A stretch of 45,448 bases of DNA from assembly GCA_029865345.1 (NCBI GenBank), contig JAOUHD010000010.1, positions 1-45,448 of the forward strand, written 5' to 3'. The position numbers and the translations under genes are program-made. This document shows positions 1-8,687 of this stretch, piece by piece; the first letter of the stretch is position 1, and every line of letters starts with the position of its first letter. The notes under the pieces are model-generated. The model saw nothing but the letters and a program-made list of their open reading frames with translations. It was not told where the DNA came from and ran no database searches. This DNA comes from Nitrospira sp. (GTDB taxonomy: Bacteria; Nitrospirota; Nitrospiria; Nitrospirales; Nitrospiraceae).

Positions 1-344
1 ACCTGCACACCCAGCCGATCCGTAATGCCGTAGTTCAAGTCAAAGTTGACGGTTTGCGTAATGGTTCGCACTTCTTGATGGTGGTCCAGAATGAGGCGCC
101 GCCCGGCTTGATCGATCGCGGGAATCACCCCGTTCGTTCCATCAAGTAAGCGCATCGGCGTATAGTTGTACATGGTGTTGAATGTCAGGATCCCGGCCTG
201 CGGCACCTGCTGCTGGGAACCGATCACCACAAAACAGGTGACCGATCCACAGGCCGCTTCAGCCGGCTGATTGATAGACCACGCTAACGGGAATAGGCTC
301 AGCACCAGTAGCAACGAGAATATGGACCGCTTGACAACCCTCAT
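1..344 (-). CDS. Exported, probably outer-membrane protein (3' part beyond window)
   Basis: The reading frame is open from the ATG at 344-342 to the window edge (114 codons), so the C-terminus is missing. A good ribosome site (AAGGAG) lies a few bases upstream. The N-terminus is a classical Sec signal peptide: MRVVKRS, then a hydrophobic run and an AEA-type cleavage site near residue 30. The mature part starts with a Cys pair (CGSVTC) and has alternating polar/hydrophobic stretches ending in phrases such as NFDLNYGITDRLGVQ, typical of outer-membrane beta-barrel strands. This suggests a transporter-like or barrel protein, but the family cannot be named from a third of the gene. It lies 100 bp downstream of the small His-rich exported gene on the same strand and may share its transcript. 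Confidence 0.6.
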   Translation of the reverse strand, partial: MRVVKRSIFSLLLVLSLFPLAWSINQPAEAACGSVTCFVVIGSQQQVPQAGILTFNTMYNYTPMRLLDGTNGVIPAIDQAGRRLILDHHQEVRTITQTVNFDLNYGITDRLGVQ

Positions 345-444
345 GACCAAGCTCCTTCTCCCAGGAACACCTTCGAACCGCCATAGTTTAGAACCGTCGC
401 GTAGTCACGTACGACAAAACGGCTCTGACTAAATCGACGAAAGA

Positions 445-750
445 TTAAAAGGAGAAGGATGGAGGAGCGCGGCTGGAGCAGATACGCAGGGGTTCAGAAA
501 AAGAGTCGCTGGAATGAACGATCGAAACAAGCGCGATGGGGTTACGCTCGGCATGAATCAAGACAACTTCGGTGTCGAGGACCGTACCGGCGGCACACAT
601 CCAGGAACAGAGTAACGTCCCATGTGTCGCCGCTTGATGCTGCGCATGGTGCCCGGCATGTTCCGCAGATTGCGCTTGAGCCAATCCACCTATAGCGAGG
701 ACACATAGCACAAGAGACATCGACAGGAATTTGCGGAATGTGTGACCCAT
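445..750 (-). CDS. Small His-rich exported protein, unknown function
   Basis: 101 residues. Residues 1-27 form a convincing signal peptide (MGHTFRKF, a hydrophobic core, AQA). The following stretch is rich in histidine (HAGHHAQHQ, about residues 31-39) and is followed by a CSWMC motif near residue 50. Paired Cys plus clustered His suggest periplasmic metal (copper-like) binding or a disulfide, but no family is recognised. The tail is low in structure and ends in PPSFSF. It is upstream of, and collinear with, the barrel-like gene that runs off the window. No clear Shine-Dalgarno precedes the ATG. The signal peptide and His cluster argue that the gene is real. Confidence 0.55.
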   Translation of the reverse strand: MGHTFRKFLSMSLVLCVLAIGGLAQAQSAEHAGHHAQHQAATHGTLLCSWMCAAGTVLDTEVVLIHAERNPIALVSIVHSSDSFSEPLRICSSRAPPSFSF

Positions 751-997
751 GCTATTAAGGCACTTCCTGAGTAGGACTATATTGACCTAGACATACCTAC
801 TGGTGCTATAGATGGAACAGTTCGCAAATAGTAGGCGACCAGAACAACACCTGTCAAGCCACCGAAGAGAGATGCTGCCAGAGGATCAGGTAGGATTCAC
901 TGAAAAGATGCTGTATACTGCCTCGGCTATTTAAGGCACCAACACTCATACATCTAGAACGACTTTCATCTCACTACATCATTCTCTATTTATCCCT
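751..997. other. Intergenic promoter region between the small exported gene and secA
   Basis: This is a divergent 247-bp gap. On the plus strand TTGACC (782-787) is followed 19 bp later by TATAGA (807-812), and TATACT is at 914-919 without a good -35. Either could start secA transcription. The 19-bp spacing is longer than the usual 17. A short word recurs (CTATTAAGGCAC near 752, CTATTTAAGGCAC near 928). secA has no strong Shine-Dalgarno immediately before its ATG. Confidence 0.35.
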
Positions 998-3721
998 ATG
1001 GTTACGAAAGTACTCAATCTGATTTTCGGCAGCAAAAACGATCGTGAAATCAAATCTCTACGACCAATCGTGGAGCAGATCAACGGCCTAGAGGCCAGTC
1101 TCACTCCACTCTCTGACGAGGCTTTGGCTGACAAGACTCAGGACTTCAAGAAGCGGCTTGCGGCCGGTCAGACATTGGACGATATCCTCCCCGAAGCCTT
1201 TGCCGTCTGTCGGGAAATGTCCCGCCGCAAGCTCAACATGCGGCATTTCGACGTGCAGCTGATCGGCGGCATGATTCTCAACCGGGGTCGGATCGCCGAA
1301 ATGAAAACGGGCGAAGGGAAAACGCTCGTTGCAACATTACCGGTCTATCTGAATGCACTAGAGGGCAAAGGCGCCCATCTGGTCACGGTGAACGATTATC
1401 TCGCCAAACGTGACGCACAATGGATGGCCCAGCTCTATCATGCACTGGGGCTGTCCACGGGGATCATTCAGCACGACGCATCGTTCATGTACGACCCGAC
1501 GTATGACGCGTCTGACAAACGGCTGCAACATCTTCGACCATGCACTAGACCGGAAGCCTATCGCGCCGACATCACCTACGGAACGAACAACGAGTACGGA
1601 TTCGATTACCTCCGCGACAACCTGGTGGTCAACGATTTGCGCCAATGTGTCCAGCGCGAGTTGAACTTCGCCATCGTCGACGAAGTCGACAGTATTTTGA
1701 TCGACGAAGCGCGGACGCCGTTGATCATCTCGGGCCCGACCGACCAGACCACCGACCTCTATTACCGAATCAACGCAATCATTCCACAACTTAAAGCCGA
1801 AACAGACTACACCATCGAAGAAAAGACCAAGACCGCTTCGCTGACGGAAGACGGCAATGTGCGCGTCGAAAAACTACTCGGCGTGGATAATCTGTACGAC
1901 CCGGCCCACATGGACATGGTTCACCATGTAGTGAAAGCGTTACAAGCCTACACGCTCTATAAGCGAGACGTGGACTACGTCGTGAAGGACGGCGAAGTCA
2001 TTATTGTGGATGAGTTTACCGGGCGCTTGATGCCGGGCCGCCGGTGGAGCGATGGGCTGCATCAGGCCGTCGAGGCCAAAGAAGGCGTGAAGATCGCCAA
2101 TGAAAATCAGACGCTTGCATCCGTGACCTTCCAGAATTATTTCCGCATGTACAAGAAACTCAGCGGCATGACCGGCACCGCGGATACGGAAGCGGCTGAG
2201 TTCGCCAAGATCTACAACCTCGACGTCAACGTTGTCCCCACCAACCGCCAAATGATTCGGCAAGATTATGCCGATGTGGTGTATCGGACGGAGAAAGAAA
2301 AATTCGCCGCGATTGTCGAAGAGATCAAAGACTGTCAGGAGCGTGGCCAGCCGGTGCTCGTTGGGACCATTTCCATTGAGAAATCTGAAAAAATTGCGGG
2401 CCTGCTGAGCCGCAATGGTGTGAAACATAACGTCCTCAACGCGAAGCAACATGAGCGAGAAGCCGAAATCGTCGCGCAAGCCGGGCGCAAAGGCGCGGTG
2501 ACGATCGCCACCAACATGGCCGGACGCGGAACTGATATTCTGTTGGGCGGCAATCCTGATTTCATGTACAAGCAAGTCCTCTATCGAGAGGAGAACATCG
2601 CCGAGAGCCGCAAGCTCGAAATCTATGAAGGCATCCGGTCCGACTGTGAGAAGGATAAGCAGGATGTCATCGCGGCAGGAGGGCTTCACATCCTCGGCAC
2701 CGAACGGCACGAGAGCCGCCGGATCGACAATCAGCTTCGTGGACGGGCCGGTCGCCAGGGTGATCCAGGTACCTCTCGGTTTTACCTATCGTTGGAAGAC
2801 GACCTGATGCGCATCTTCGCCTCCGAACGAGTGTCTCAGTTGATGCTCAAGCTCGGGATGGAAGAAGGAGTGCCTATCGAACACGGCATGGTGACCCGCG
2901 CAATCGCGAATGCGCAGAAGAAGGTCGAAGCCCATAACTTCGAAATCCGCAAGCAACTCCTAGAATACGACGATGTCATGAACAAGCAACGGGAAGTGAT
3001 CTATCGTCACCGCCGCGCCGTGCTGAGCGGAGAGAACTTGACCAACGATCTGCATGACATGATGGGAAGCTCGGTGGAATCGTCTCTTAGCGTGTATTGC
3101 CCCCCCGAACAATACCCGGAAGAGTGGGACGTCAAAGGTTTGACCGAAGTCATGCATGGCCAGTTCGGCCTGGATATCACACAGGGCAAGCATGACGGTG
3201 GAGACTCCCTCCGGGATGTCGGACGTGATGCCTTGCTGGAGGACCTTCGTACCCAGGTTCGGGACGCCTATACCAAGAAGGAACAAGAGCTGGGGCCTGA
3301 CCTGATGCGCTTTCTTGAGAAAACGTTCATGCTCCAGGTCATCGATCATCATTGGAAGGACCATCTGCTGGGGATGGACCACCTGCGCGACGGCATCGGC
3401 CTTCGTGGCTACGGACAGAAAGATCCATTGATTGAGTATAAGCGTGAGGGGTTCGATCTGTTCGCCGGCATGATGGACCGGGTCAAATCCGACACGCTTG
3501 ATCGGCTCTTTCATGTGCAGGCCGTCCGCCATGAAGGCGAACAGCCGGCTCCTCCGCCGCAACCGATTATTTCACAACCACCACCCAAACTCACTTTGAA
3601 CCGCGGCGACGAACCGATCACGGCACAGGCCCCCGCCCAGAGGGCAGAAAACAAGGTTGGCCGCAATGATCCCTGCCCCTGCGGCAGCGGCAAGAAATAT
3701 AAGAAGTGCCACGGGACGTAG
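998..3721 (+). CDS. secA: Preprotein translocase motor ATPase SecA
   Basis: 907 residues, the usual size for SecA. It is the cytosolic/peripheral ATPase that drives unfolded preproteins through SecYEG. Visible features are the N-terminal [19 protein letters not shown] start, Walker A GEGKT at residues 105-109, the [15 protein letters not shown] segment, the DEAD-type [16 protein letters not shown] segment near residue 230, the [10 protein letters not shown] helicase motif, and the [11 protein letters not shown] motif. The extreme C-terminus is an SEC-C zinc-binding tail with C-x-C-x8-C-H spacing (CPCGSG...KKCH), which in other bacteria binds SecB or ribosomes. The ATG at 998 fits the family N-terminus although the ribosome site is weak. 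It appears monocistronic: a 249-bp gap follows before the next likely start. Confidence 0.97.
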   Translation: MVTKVLNLIFGSKNDREIKSLRPIVEQINGLEASLTPLSDEALADKTQDFKKRLAAGQTLDDILPEAFAVCREMSRRKLNMRHFDVQLIGGMILNRGRIAEMKTGEGKTLVATLPVYLNALEGKGAHLVTVNDYLAKRDAQWMAQLYHALGLSTGIIQHDASFMYDPTYDASDKRLQHLRPCTRPEAYRADITYGTNNEYGFDYLRDNLVVNDLRQCVQRELNFAIVDEVDSILIDEARTPLIISGPTDQTTDLYYRINAIIPQLKAETDYTIEEKTKTASLTEDGNVRVEKLLGVDNLYDPAHMDMVHHVVKALQAYTLYKRDVDYVVKDGEVIIVDEFTGRLMPGRRWSDGLHQAVEAKEGVKIANENQTLASVTFQNYFRMYKKLSGMTGTADTEAAEFAKIYNLDVNVVPTNRQMIRQDYADVVYRTEKEKFAAIVEEIKDCQERGQPVLVGTISIEKSEKIAGLLSRNGVKHNVLNAKQHEREAEIVAQAGRKGAVTIATNMAGRGTDILLGGNPDFMYKQVLYREENIAESRKLEIYEGIRSDCEKDKQDVIAAGGLHILGTERHESRRIDNQLRGRAGRQGDPGTSRFYLSLEDDLMRIFASERVSQLMLKLGMEEGVPIEHGMVTRAIANAQKKVEAHNFEIRKQLLEYDDVMNKQREVIYRHRRAVLSGENLTNDLHDMMGSSVESSLSVYCPPEQYPEEWDVKGLTEVMHGQFGLDITQGKHDGGDSLRDVGRDALLEDLRTQVRDAYTKKEQELGPDLMRFLEKTFMLQVIDHHWKDHLLGMDHLRDGIGLRGYGQKDPLIEYKREGFDLFAGMMDRVKSDTLDRLFHVQAVRHEGEQPAPPPQPIISQPPPKLTLNRGDEPITAQAPAQRAENKVGRNDPCPCGSGKKYKKCHGT

Positions 3722-3970
3722 GAAACCATCCGCGTTAGTCCTTCTAGCTCAATGCTCCAACTCGACCGTTCTAGTCTCCTGCGGCTCAGCAGAGAAAACT
3801 TGCTTCATTTCTCTATGGTTAGGTACGGCGATTCCGCATGATCTCGCCTTGACTTAACGCACTTCCGAAGGCTACTCTACGGCCCCTTCGACACCAAGCG
3901 ATGGGCTGACGATGCCCATAGTCTAGGGGTGTTGCTTTTTTCATCTTGGATGGTGAATTTGGAGCTTTCC
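3722..3970. other. Gap between secA and the methyltransferase; one short hairpin
   Basis: No gene is supported here. ATGGGC (3901-3906) and GCCCAT (3914-3919) form a perfect 6-bp stem with a 7-base loop. A T6 run follows only 16 bases later (3936-3941), so this is at best a weak terminator or a leader hairpin. The open frame of the next gene extends upstream to 3929, but the ribosome-site evidence puts its start at 3971. Confidence 0.35.
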
Positions 3971-5146
3971 GTGAGCACAGGGCACCCGGAACTTGTTGCT
4001 ACTATTGCCTCTGAGATCGCTACGTCAGGCCCGATTCCGTTCGCACGCTTCATGGAGTTGGCGCTGTACCACCCACAATTCGGCTATTACATGCGTAGTA
4101 CTCCACCAGCCCACGAACGGATCGGCTGGCGAGGTGATTTTTACACGAGCTCAGATGTCCATCCCATCCTTGGGCAAGCTCTGGCCGCACAAGCCGAACA
4201 AATGTACCGATTACTCGGCCAACCCTCTTCCTTTACCATCGTTGAAATGGGGCCTGGCAAAGGTCTACTGGCCAAGCATATTCTAGAAACGTGCGCGCAT
4301 CGCTACCGTTCGTTTTTCCAGCATCTTCGGTATGTCCTGATCGACCGAAGCCCGGCCATGCGCGAGATGCAGCGCAGAAACCTAGCTCCTTGGCTGGATC
4401 GAGCAGCCCTCCTGACATGGGCAGAGGATCTTCCGACTGTGGCTCCTCATGGTCTGACTGGTTTGCTCTTGAGCAATGAGCTCGTCGATTCGTTTCCCGT
4501 CCACCGCGTCCAGGTCACAGCAGAAGGAATCAAGGAACTCTGGGTGGACTATCGAGATGGACAGTTCCTTGAATGTCTCAAGCCGCTGTCCTCCGATGCC
4601 CTCGCCGTGCACCTAGACCGGTTGAGTCCTGAGTGGCCAGAAGGCTATCGAACCGAGATCAATCTCCGAGCCCTAGATTGGATGAAGCAAGTCGCTCAAC
4701 ATCTGGATCGTGGATTTGCACTCACCATCGATTATGGCCACACGGCACAGGACCTCTATCGGTCCGACCGAAAAGGTGGGACATTCCTCTGCTACTCGCA
4801 GCAATCCGTCAATGAAGATCCGTTCCTCCGGGTGGGAGATCAAGATATGACCGCCCATGTGGATTTTTCGTGCTTAGCGACGACCGGTGAAGAACAGGGA
4901 CTCCAGACGACCGGCTTCACGAACCAGATGAGTTTTCTCATGGGACTCGGAGTCGAACAGATGATTGCGAAGTTGGAACAAGACAGCCCGGAGTTCAACG
5001 CGGCGATTCATCTGCTTAGGCCGAACGGGATGGGCACGACGTTCAAGGTACTCATCCAACACAAGGGCCTCGCGCGCCCTGAACTCGACGGCTTGCAGTA
5101 TAAACCGTTCTTTGGTTCAGCACTGGCAACGCAATCTGCTGCCTGA
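3971..5146 (+). CDS. MidA/NDUFAF7-family SAM-dependent methyltransferase
   Basis: 391 residues from the GTG at 3971, chosen because TTGGAG lies about 5-9 bases upstream; an in-frame start at 3929 would add 14 unlikely residues. The protein has the COG1565 pattern: an N-terminal FARFMELALYHPQFGYY segment, a GDFYTSSDVHPILGQ segment, the SAM-binding motif EMGPGKGLLA, then LLSNELVDSFPVHRV and a TIDYGHTA motif. The family includes human NDUFAF7, which dimethylates an arginine of the complex I subunit NDUFS2 (NuoD homologue) during assembly. Its position directly upstream of nuoA, 53 bp away on the same strand, supports an assembly-factor role by context. Activity on NuoCD is inference. Confidence 0.88.
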   Translation: MSTGHPELVATIASEIATSGPIPFARFMELALYHPQFGYYMRSTPPAHERIGWRGDFYTSSDVHPILGQALAAQAEQMYRLLGQPSSFTIVEMGPGKGLLAKHILETCAHRYRSFFQHLRYVLIDRSPAMREMQRRNLAPWLDRAALLTWAEDLPTVAPHGLTGLLLSNELVDSFPVHRVQVTAEGIKELWVDYRDGQFLECLKPLSSDALAVHLDRLSPEWPEGYRTEINLRALDWMKQVAQHLDRGFALTIDYGHTAQDLYRSDRKGGTFLCYSQQSVNEDPFLRVGDQDMTAHVDFSCLATTGEEQGLQTTGFTNQMSFLMGLGVEQMIAKLEQDSPEFNAAIHLLRPNGMGTTFKVLIQHKGLARPELDGLQYKPFFGSALATQSAA

Positions 5147-5199
5147 GGAACTACGCATGACGGCATCACCAACCTTCCGCAACGTGTTCTGAGGTCTGG

Positions 5200-5571
5200 A
5201 TGGGCGACACAGCCGTTCCGGAAAACTATGTCCCGATCCTCATGTTCATCGGCGTGGGCATCGCCCTGGGAACGCTGACGCTCTTGCTCGGCTGGTTCGT
5301 CCGTCCAAATCAGCCCTATCGAGCAAAGTTGGCCCCCTACGAGAGCGGGAGCCCGCTGTTTCAGGACGCCCGTGTCCAGTTTCCGATGCGGTATTACATC
5401 ATCGCGATGCTGTTTGTGATCTTCGATATTGAAATTGTCTTTATGTTTCCCTGGGCCATCGCCTTCACCAGTCTTGGACTGGTTGGATTAGTGGAGATGA
5501 TCCTGTTCATCGCCATACTGGTGGTGGGATTCTGGTACGCATGGAAAAAAGGAGCGTTGGAGTGGGATTGA
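5200..5571 (+). CDS. nuoA: NADH-quinone oxidoreductase subunit A
   Basis: 123 residues with three predicted membrane helices (about 9-32, 65-84, 92-115). NuoA is a small core membrane subunit at the quinone-site end of complex I, holding the flexible loop next to NuoB, NuoD and NuoH. The loop carries the family motif APYESGSP (Glu48), and the second helix carries the acidic pair FDIE (Asp76, Glu78). It is the first nuo gene, 53 bp after the methyltransferase, and is followed by a 97-bp gap rich in inverted repeats before nuoB. The ATG at 5200 fits the family N-terminus. Confidence 0.96.
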   Translation: MGDTAVPENYVPILMFIGVGIALGTLTLLLGWFVRPNQPYRAKLAPYESGSPLFQDARVQFPMRYYIIAMLFVIFDIEIVFMFPWAIAFTSLGLVGLVEMILFIAILVVGFWYAWKKGALEWD

Positions 5572-5574
5572 AAC

Positions 5575-5664
5575 CGAACCGTGGTTCGTATCTCGTGAAG
5601 CATGAAGCGCACGCATTGCGCATTCCGCTCCCGACGAACGACGTTTCGCGAACGACGAGATACG
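5575..5664. repeat. Inverted-repeat element in the nuoA-nuoB gap
   Basis: CGTATCTCGT (5587-5596) is perfectly complemented by ACGAGATACG (5655-5664), so the two 10-bp arms bracket 58 bp. The right arm ends 4 bases before the nuoB ATG at 5669. A second small palindrome, CGAACC-GT-GGTTCG (5575-5588), overlaps the left end. The interior repeats the word ACGA (GACGAACGACG, GAACGACGAG). It could form a hairpin over the nuoB translation start. Confidence 0.6.
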
Positions 5665-5668
5665 TATC

Positions 5669-6148
5669 ATGAGCCTCCTAGAGCGACAATTCGATGCCAA
5701 TGTCCTGACGACGAATCTGGACGCGGTCGTCAACTGGGCCAGGAAGTCGGCGCTGTGGCCCATGACCTTCGGACTGGCCTGCTGCGCCATCGAAATGATT
5801 GCAAGCGTTTCCTCCCGATACGACCTGGACCGCTTCGGCGCCGGGGTTTTTCGCGCCTCACCCAGGCAATCGGATCTCATGATCGTCGCTGGAACGGTCT
5901 CGCGCAAAATGGCCCCGGTCATTCGACGGATTTACGACCAAATGCCCGAACCTCGGTACGTGATCTGCATGGGCTCGTGCGCCACCTCGGGCAATCATTA
6001 CAACAGCTACGCCGTCGTTCAGGGTGTGGATCAAATCATACCGGTCGACGTCTATGTGCCCGGGTGTCCACCGAGACCAGAGGCCTTGCTGGATGGATTA
6101 TTAAAGTTACAGGAGAAGATTCAGCGCGAGAAAGTCTTCGTGAAGTAA
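5669..6148 (+). CDS. nuoB: NADH-quinone oxidoreductase subunit B
   Basis: 159 residues. It is the peripheral-arm subunit carrying the terminal [4Fe-4S] cluster N2 that passes electrons to quinone. The tandem cysteines (Cys38-Cys39 in GLACCAIE), Cys104 (GSCATSG) and Cys133 ([10 protein letters not shown]) match the N2 ligand pattern. Length and N-terminus are normal for the family. The start at 5669 lies right after the right arm of an inverted repeat and has no obvious Shine-Dalgarno, so its translation could be structure-controlled. It is followed by a 76-bp gap with another inverted repeat before nuoCD. Confidence 0.97.
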   Translation: MSLLERQFDANVLTTNLDAVVNWARKSALWPMTFGLACCAIEMIASVSSRYDLDRFGAGVFRASPRQSDLMIVAGTVSRKMAPVIRRIYDQMPEPRYVICMGSCATSGNHYNSYAVVQGVDQIIPVDVYVPGCPPRPEALLDGLLKLQEKIQREKVFVK

Positions 6149-6209
6149 CTGACAAGCTGGCAGGTAATGTACTCGCGCCTGTCAGCTCTCCGATGTGTCA
6201 GCTTGTCAG
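6149..6209. repeat. Inverted-repeat element in the nuoB-nuoCD gap
   Basis: CTGACAAGCTG (6149-6159), starting at the base after the nuoB stop, is perfectly complemented by CAGCTTGTCAG (6199-6209). The arms are 11 bp and the interior is 39 bp. The interior repeats related words (CTGTCAGCT, GTGTCAGC). The right arm ends 15 bases before the nuoCD ATG. A long-range hairpin in the nuo mRNA is possible. Confidence 0.65.
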
Positions 6210-6224
6210 TGGTAGCAAGAATTT

Positions 6225-7976
6225 ATGCAATCCCTCATTGAAACCTTACTCAAGAAGTTCCCGGAAGCGGTCCTTTCCGTCGATGTCGACACGGCCCGAT
6301 CAGAAGTGACCGTCCATGTCGCTGCATCAAGAATCTTGGAGATCGCCCGGTTTTTGCACGACGACCCCGAGGCGTGCTTTGACCACATCACCGATATCTG
6401 CTCCGCTGACTATCCATCCGATCAACAGCGGTTTGAAGTCATCTATCTTTTATTATCGCTCCCACACGGCAAACGAATCCGCCTGAAAGCACGGATCACC
6501 GAAGACAACCCGTCACTGGATTCCGTGACAAGCGTCTGGCGCGGCGCGGCATTCTTGGAACGGGAAGTGTACGACATGATGGGAATTCGGTTTACAGGCC
6601 ACCCGGACCTGCGCCGCATCCTTCTGCCGGAAGACTACGCAGAAGGCTATCCGTTACGGAAGGATTTCCCGACGGAAGGCCGTGGCTGGCGCAGTCAGTT
6701 CGACTTTATCCCTCGTCTGGATGAACCGCCGGTGGAGCAGATCGAAAGTGAAGTCTCCGAAGCCGAAAGGAAGTTATTCCTGTTGGAGCCGAACGGCTCT
6801 TCGTCAAGCCGGCGGGAAGAACTGTTGTTGAATATGGGTCCGCAACATCCAAGCACGCATGGAGTTGTGCGGGTTGTCCTGGAGCTGGATGGAGAACGGA
6901 TCGTCAAGGCCACACCGGATCTTGGCTATCTCCATCGGGGAGTGGAAAAACTGGCCGAAGGTCTGGCCTACATGCAGATCATCCCTCATACCGACCGCCT
7001 CGACTATGTCTGCGCGATGGCGAATAACTACGCCTATGTCCGAGCCGTTGAGAAACTCCTCGATATCACCGTGCCTGAGCGAGCGGAGTATATCCGCACC
7101 CTTGTCGCAGAGATGCAGCGCATTTTGGGACATCTGTTCTGGTTGGGCGCCCAGGCCTTGGATATCGGAGCCATGACGGTCTTCTTCTGGACGTTTCGCG
7201 AGCGGGAAACCTTGCTCGACATGTTCGAACGGCTGTGTGGTGCCAGGCTGACTTTGAATTATTATCGGATCGGCGGCGTGGATAGCGACTTCACTCCGGA
7301 ATTAGTGACCCGTCTGAAGGAGTTCTTGGAGATCTTCCCCCAGAAGGTGGATGAATACGATTCGCTGCTCGCGAGCAATCGGATTTGGCTAGGACGAACC
7401 AAGCATATCGCCGTCATCTCCGGAGAGGACGCCATCAATTTCGGCATGACCGGCCCTACCTTGCGGGGGTCCGGCGTGTCCTACGATGTGCGTAAACTCG
7501 AACCCTACGGGGTCTACCATAAAGTGGACTGGGACGTGCCAGTCGGGAAAAACGGCGACACCTACGATCGCTATTGGATTCGTGTCGAAGAGATGCGTCA
7601 GAGCGCACGAATCATCTCACAATGTCTCGACCAGATGCCGCCTGGACCCATCATCGCCGATATACCGCAATACATTCCGCCGCCGAAGCTGCAAGTGATG
7701 CGCGATATGGAAAGTTTGATTCACCATTTCGTCATCTTTACGCAAGGGTTTAAGCCCCCGAAGGGGGAAACGTATTGCGCGACCGAAGCGCCTAAGGGGG
7801 AATTGGGGTTTTTCATCATCAGCGACGGGAGCCCTCGCCCCTACCGGCTGAAAATACGGTCTCCTTCTTTCATTCACCTGGGTGCATTCGACCATATGGC
7901 GCGTGGCTATTTGATTTCCGATATCATCACGATTTTCGGGACCTACGATGTGGTCATGGGGGAGTGCGATAGATGA
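6225..7976 (+). CDS. nuoCD: NADH-quinone oxidoreductase fused subunits C and D
   Basis: 583 residues forming a NuoC-NuoD fusion like the enterobacterial protein. Residues 1-150 are NuoC-like (EREVYDMMGIRFTGHPDLRR, with the PEDYAEGYPLRKDFP end). Residues 151-203 are a linker, and NuoD starts at Met204 (MGPQHPSTHG). The NuoD part has the LGYLHRGVEK loop (Arg238), HTDRLDY, and the C-terminal SPSFIHLGAFDHMARG and DIITIFGTYDVVMGECDR, which contribute to the quinone cavity next to NuoB. Arg238 lies in the loop where, as I recall, the human NDUFS2 arginine is dimethylated by NDUFAF7. The gap after the stop contains a long hairpin. Confidence 0.97.
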   Translation: MQSLIETLLKKFPEAVLSVDVDTARSEVTVHVAASRILEIARFLHDDPEACFDHITDICSADYPSDQQRFEVIYLLLSLPHGKRIRLKARITEDNPSLDSVTSVWRGAAFLEREVYDMMGIRFTGHPDLRRILLPEDYAEGYPLRKDFPTEGRGWRSQFDFIPRLDEPPVEQIESEVSEAERKLFLLEPNGSSSSRREELLLNMGPQHPSTHGVVRVVLELDGERIVKATPDLGYLHRGVEKLAEGLAYMQIIPHTDRLDYVCAMANNYAYVRAVEKLLDITVPERAEYIRTLVAEMQRILGHLFWLGAQALDIGAMTVFFWTFRERETLLDMFERLCGARLTLNYYRIGGVDSDFTPELVTRLKEFLEIFPQKVDEYDSLLASNRIWLGRTKHIAVISGEDAINFGMTGPTLRGSGVSYDVRKLEPYGVYHKVDWDVPVGKNGDTYDRYWIRVEEMRQSARIISQCLDQMPPGPIIADIPQYIPPPKLQVMRDMESLIHHFVIFTQGFKPPKGETYCATEAPKGELGFFIISDGSPRPYRLKIRSPSFIHLGAFDHMARGYLISDIITIFGTYDVVMGECDR

Positions 7977-7983
7977 GGCATGA

Positions 7984-8066
7984 CGGCCAGGATGTTCCTG
8001 TGCTCGCTGCCCGCGCACGATCGGAATGTGCTCGGTCAATGCGCGCAGTTTGGAACATCCTGGCCG
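7984..8066. repeat. Long nested hairpin in the nuoCD-nuoE gap
   Basis: CGGCCAGGATGTTCC (7984-7998) is perfectly complemented by GGAACATCCTGGCCG (8052-8066): 15-bp arms around 53 bp. Inside, CTGCCCGCGCA near 8007 can pair with TGCGCGCAG near 8040 (a 9-bp stem with a 2-base bulge), extending the hairpin. It lies wholly between the nuoCD stop and the nuoE ribosome site. Confidence 0.75.
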
Positions 8067-8097
8067 CCGCCTCTGTAAAGGAATGTGCGGAGGAAAC

Positions 8098-8622
8098 GTG
8101 CTGAAGGACAAATACGGGAAGGAAATCGAGGACATTCTGTCGCGCTATCCGGTTACGCGCTCCGCGTTAATCCCACTCCTCTACGTCGCCCAGCGTGATC
8201 AGGGCTATGTGACCGAGTCAGCGATGCAGGAGATCGCCCATCTTCTCAGACTGACGCCTCCCCAAGTCTATGAGACGATTACCTTTTACACGATGTTTAA
8301 TCTGAAACCGGTGGGCAAGTTCCATATTCAAGTATGCAAATCCCTCATGTGCGCCCTTGTCGGCTCGGATACCGTGATCGAATGGATCAAAACGAAGTTG
8401 GGCATTGGGCCGGGGGAATCGACGGCGGATGGCCTGTTTAGTCTCAGCGTGGTGGAGTGTTTGGCGGCTTGCGGGACCGGCCCTATGATGCAAATCAACG
8501 AGGACTATTACGAGCAATTGACCGAAAACAAACTGGACCTGATTTTGACCGATCTCCGATCCACTGGAACCAGCCCGCTGAAAAGCGGGCCGTTCATGTG
8601 GCCGGAACCGGTGAAGACGTAA
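8098..8622 (+). CDS. nuoE: NADH-quinone oxidoreductase subunit E
   Basis: 174 residues from the GTG at 8098. That start follows a strong ribosome site (GGAGGAAAC) and gives the normal N-terminus; the open frame runs upstream to 8026 but only through the hairpin region. NuoE is a [2Fe-2S] (N1a) thioredoxin-fold subunit of the NADH dehydrogenase module, paired with NuoF. The ligands are visible as Cys80 and Cys85 (QVCKSLMC), then Cys121 and Cys125 (VECLAACGTGP). A short unusual C-terminal tail (about 160-174, GTSPLKSGPFMWPEP) extends past the usual end. nuoF begins 65 bp later. Confidence 0.95.
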   Translation: MLKDKYGKEIEDILSRYPVTRSALIPLLYVAQRDQGYVTESAMQEIAHLLRLTPPQVYETITFYTMFNLKPVGKFHIQVCKSLMCALVGSDTVIEWIKTKLGIGPGESTADGLFSLSVVECLAACGTGPMMQINEDYYEQLTENKLDLILTDLRSTGTSPLKSGPFMWPEPVKT

Positions 8623-8687
8623 GCAGTGAGACGTTGGGGGAGCCAGGCACGCCCCTGTTTATTGTACGTTTAGCGTTTAACGATCCT

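Noticed and set aside
782..812. MerR-type 19-bp-spaced promoter upstream of secA
   Set aside because: The spacing fits, but the spacer has only a weak dyad and no MerR regulator gene is in the window; kept only as a possible promoter.
1940..2710. Long minus-strand open frame opposite secA
   Set aside because: Antisense shadow of SecA; no ribosome site, no recognisable motif.
5602..6309. 235-codon plus-strand frame overlapping nuoB
   Set aside because: Out of frame with nuoB, Arg/Ser/Thr-rich shadow sequence without domain features.
8026..8097. N-terminal extension of nuoE
   Set aside because: It would translate the hairpin region; the GGAGGAAAC site and family N-terminus place the start at 8098.
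8457..8687. N-terminal extension of nuoF overlapping nuoE
   Set aside because: 77 extra residues not found in NuoF and overlapping the end of nuoE.
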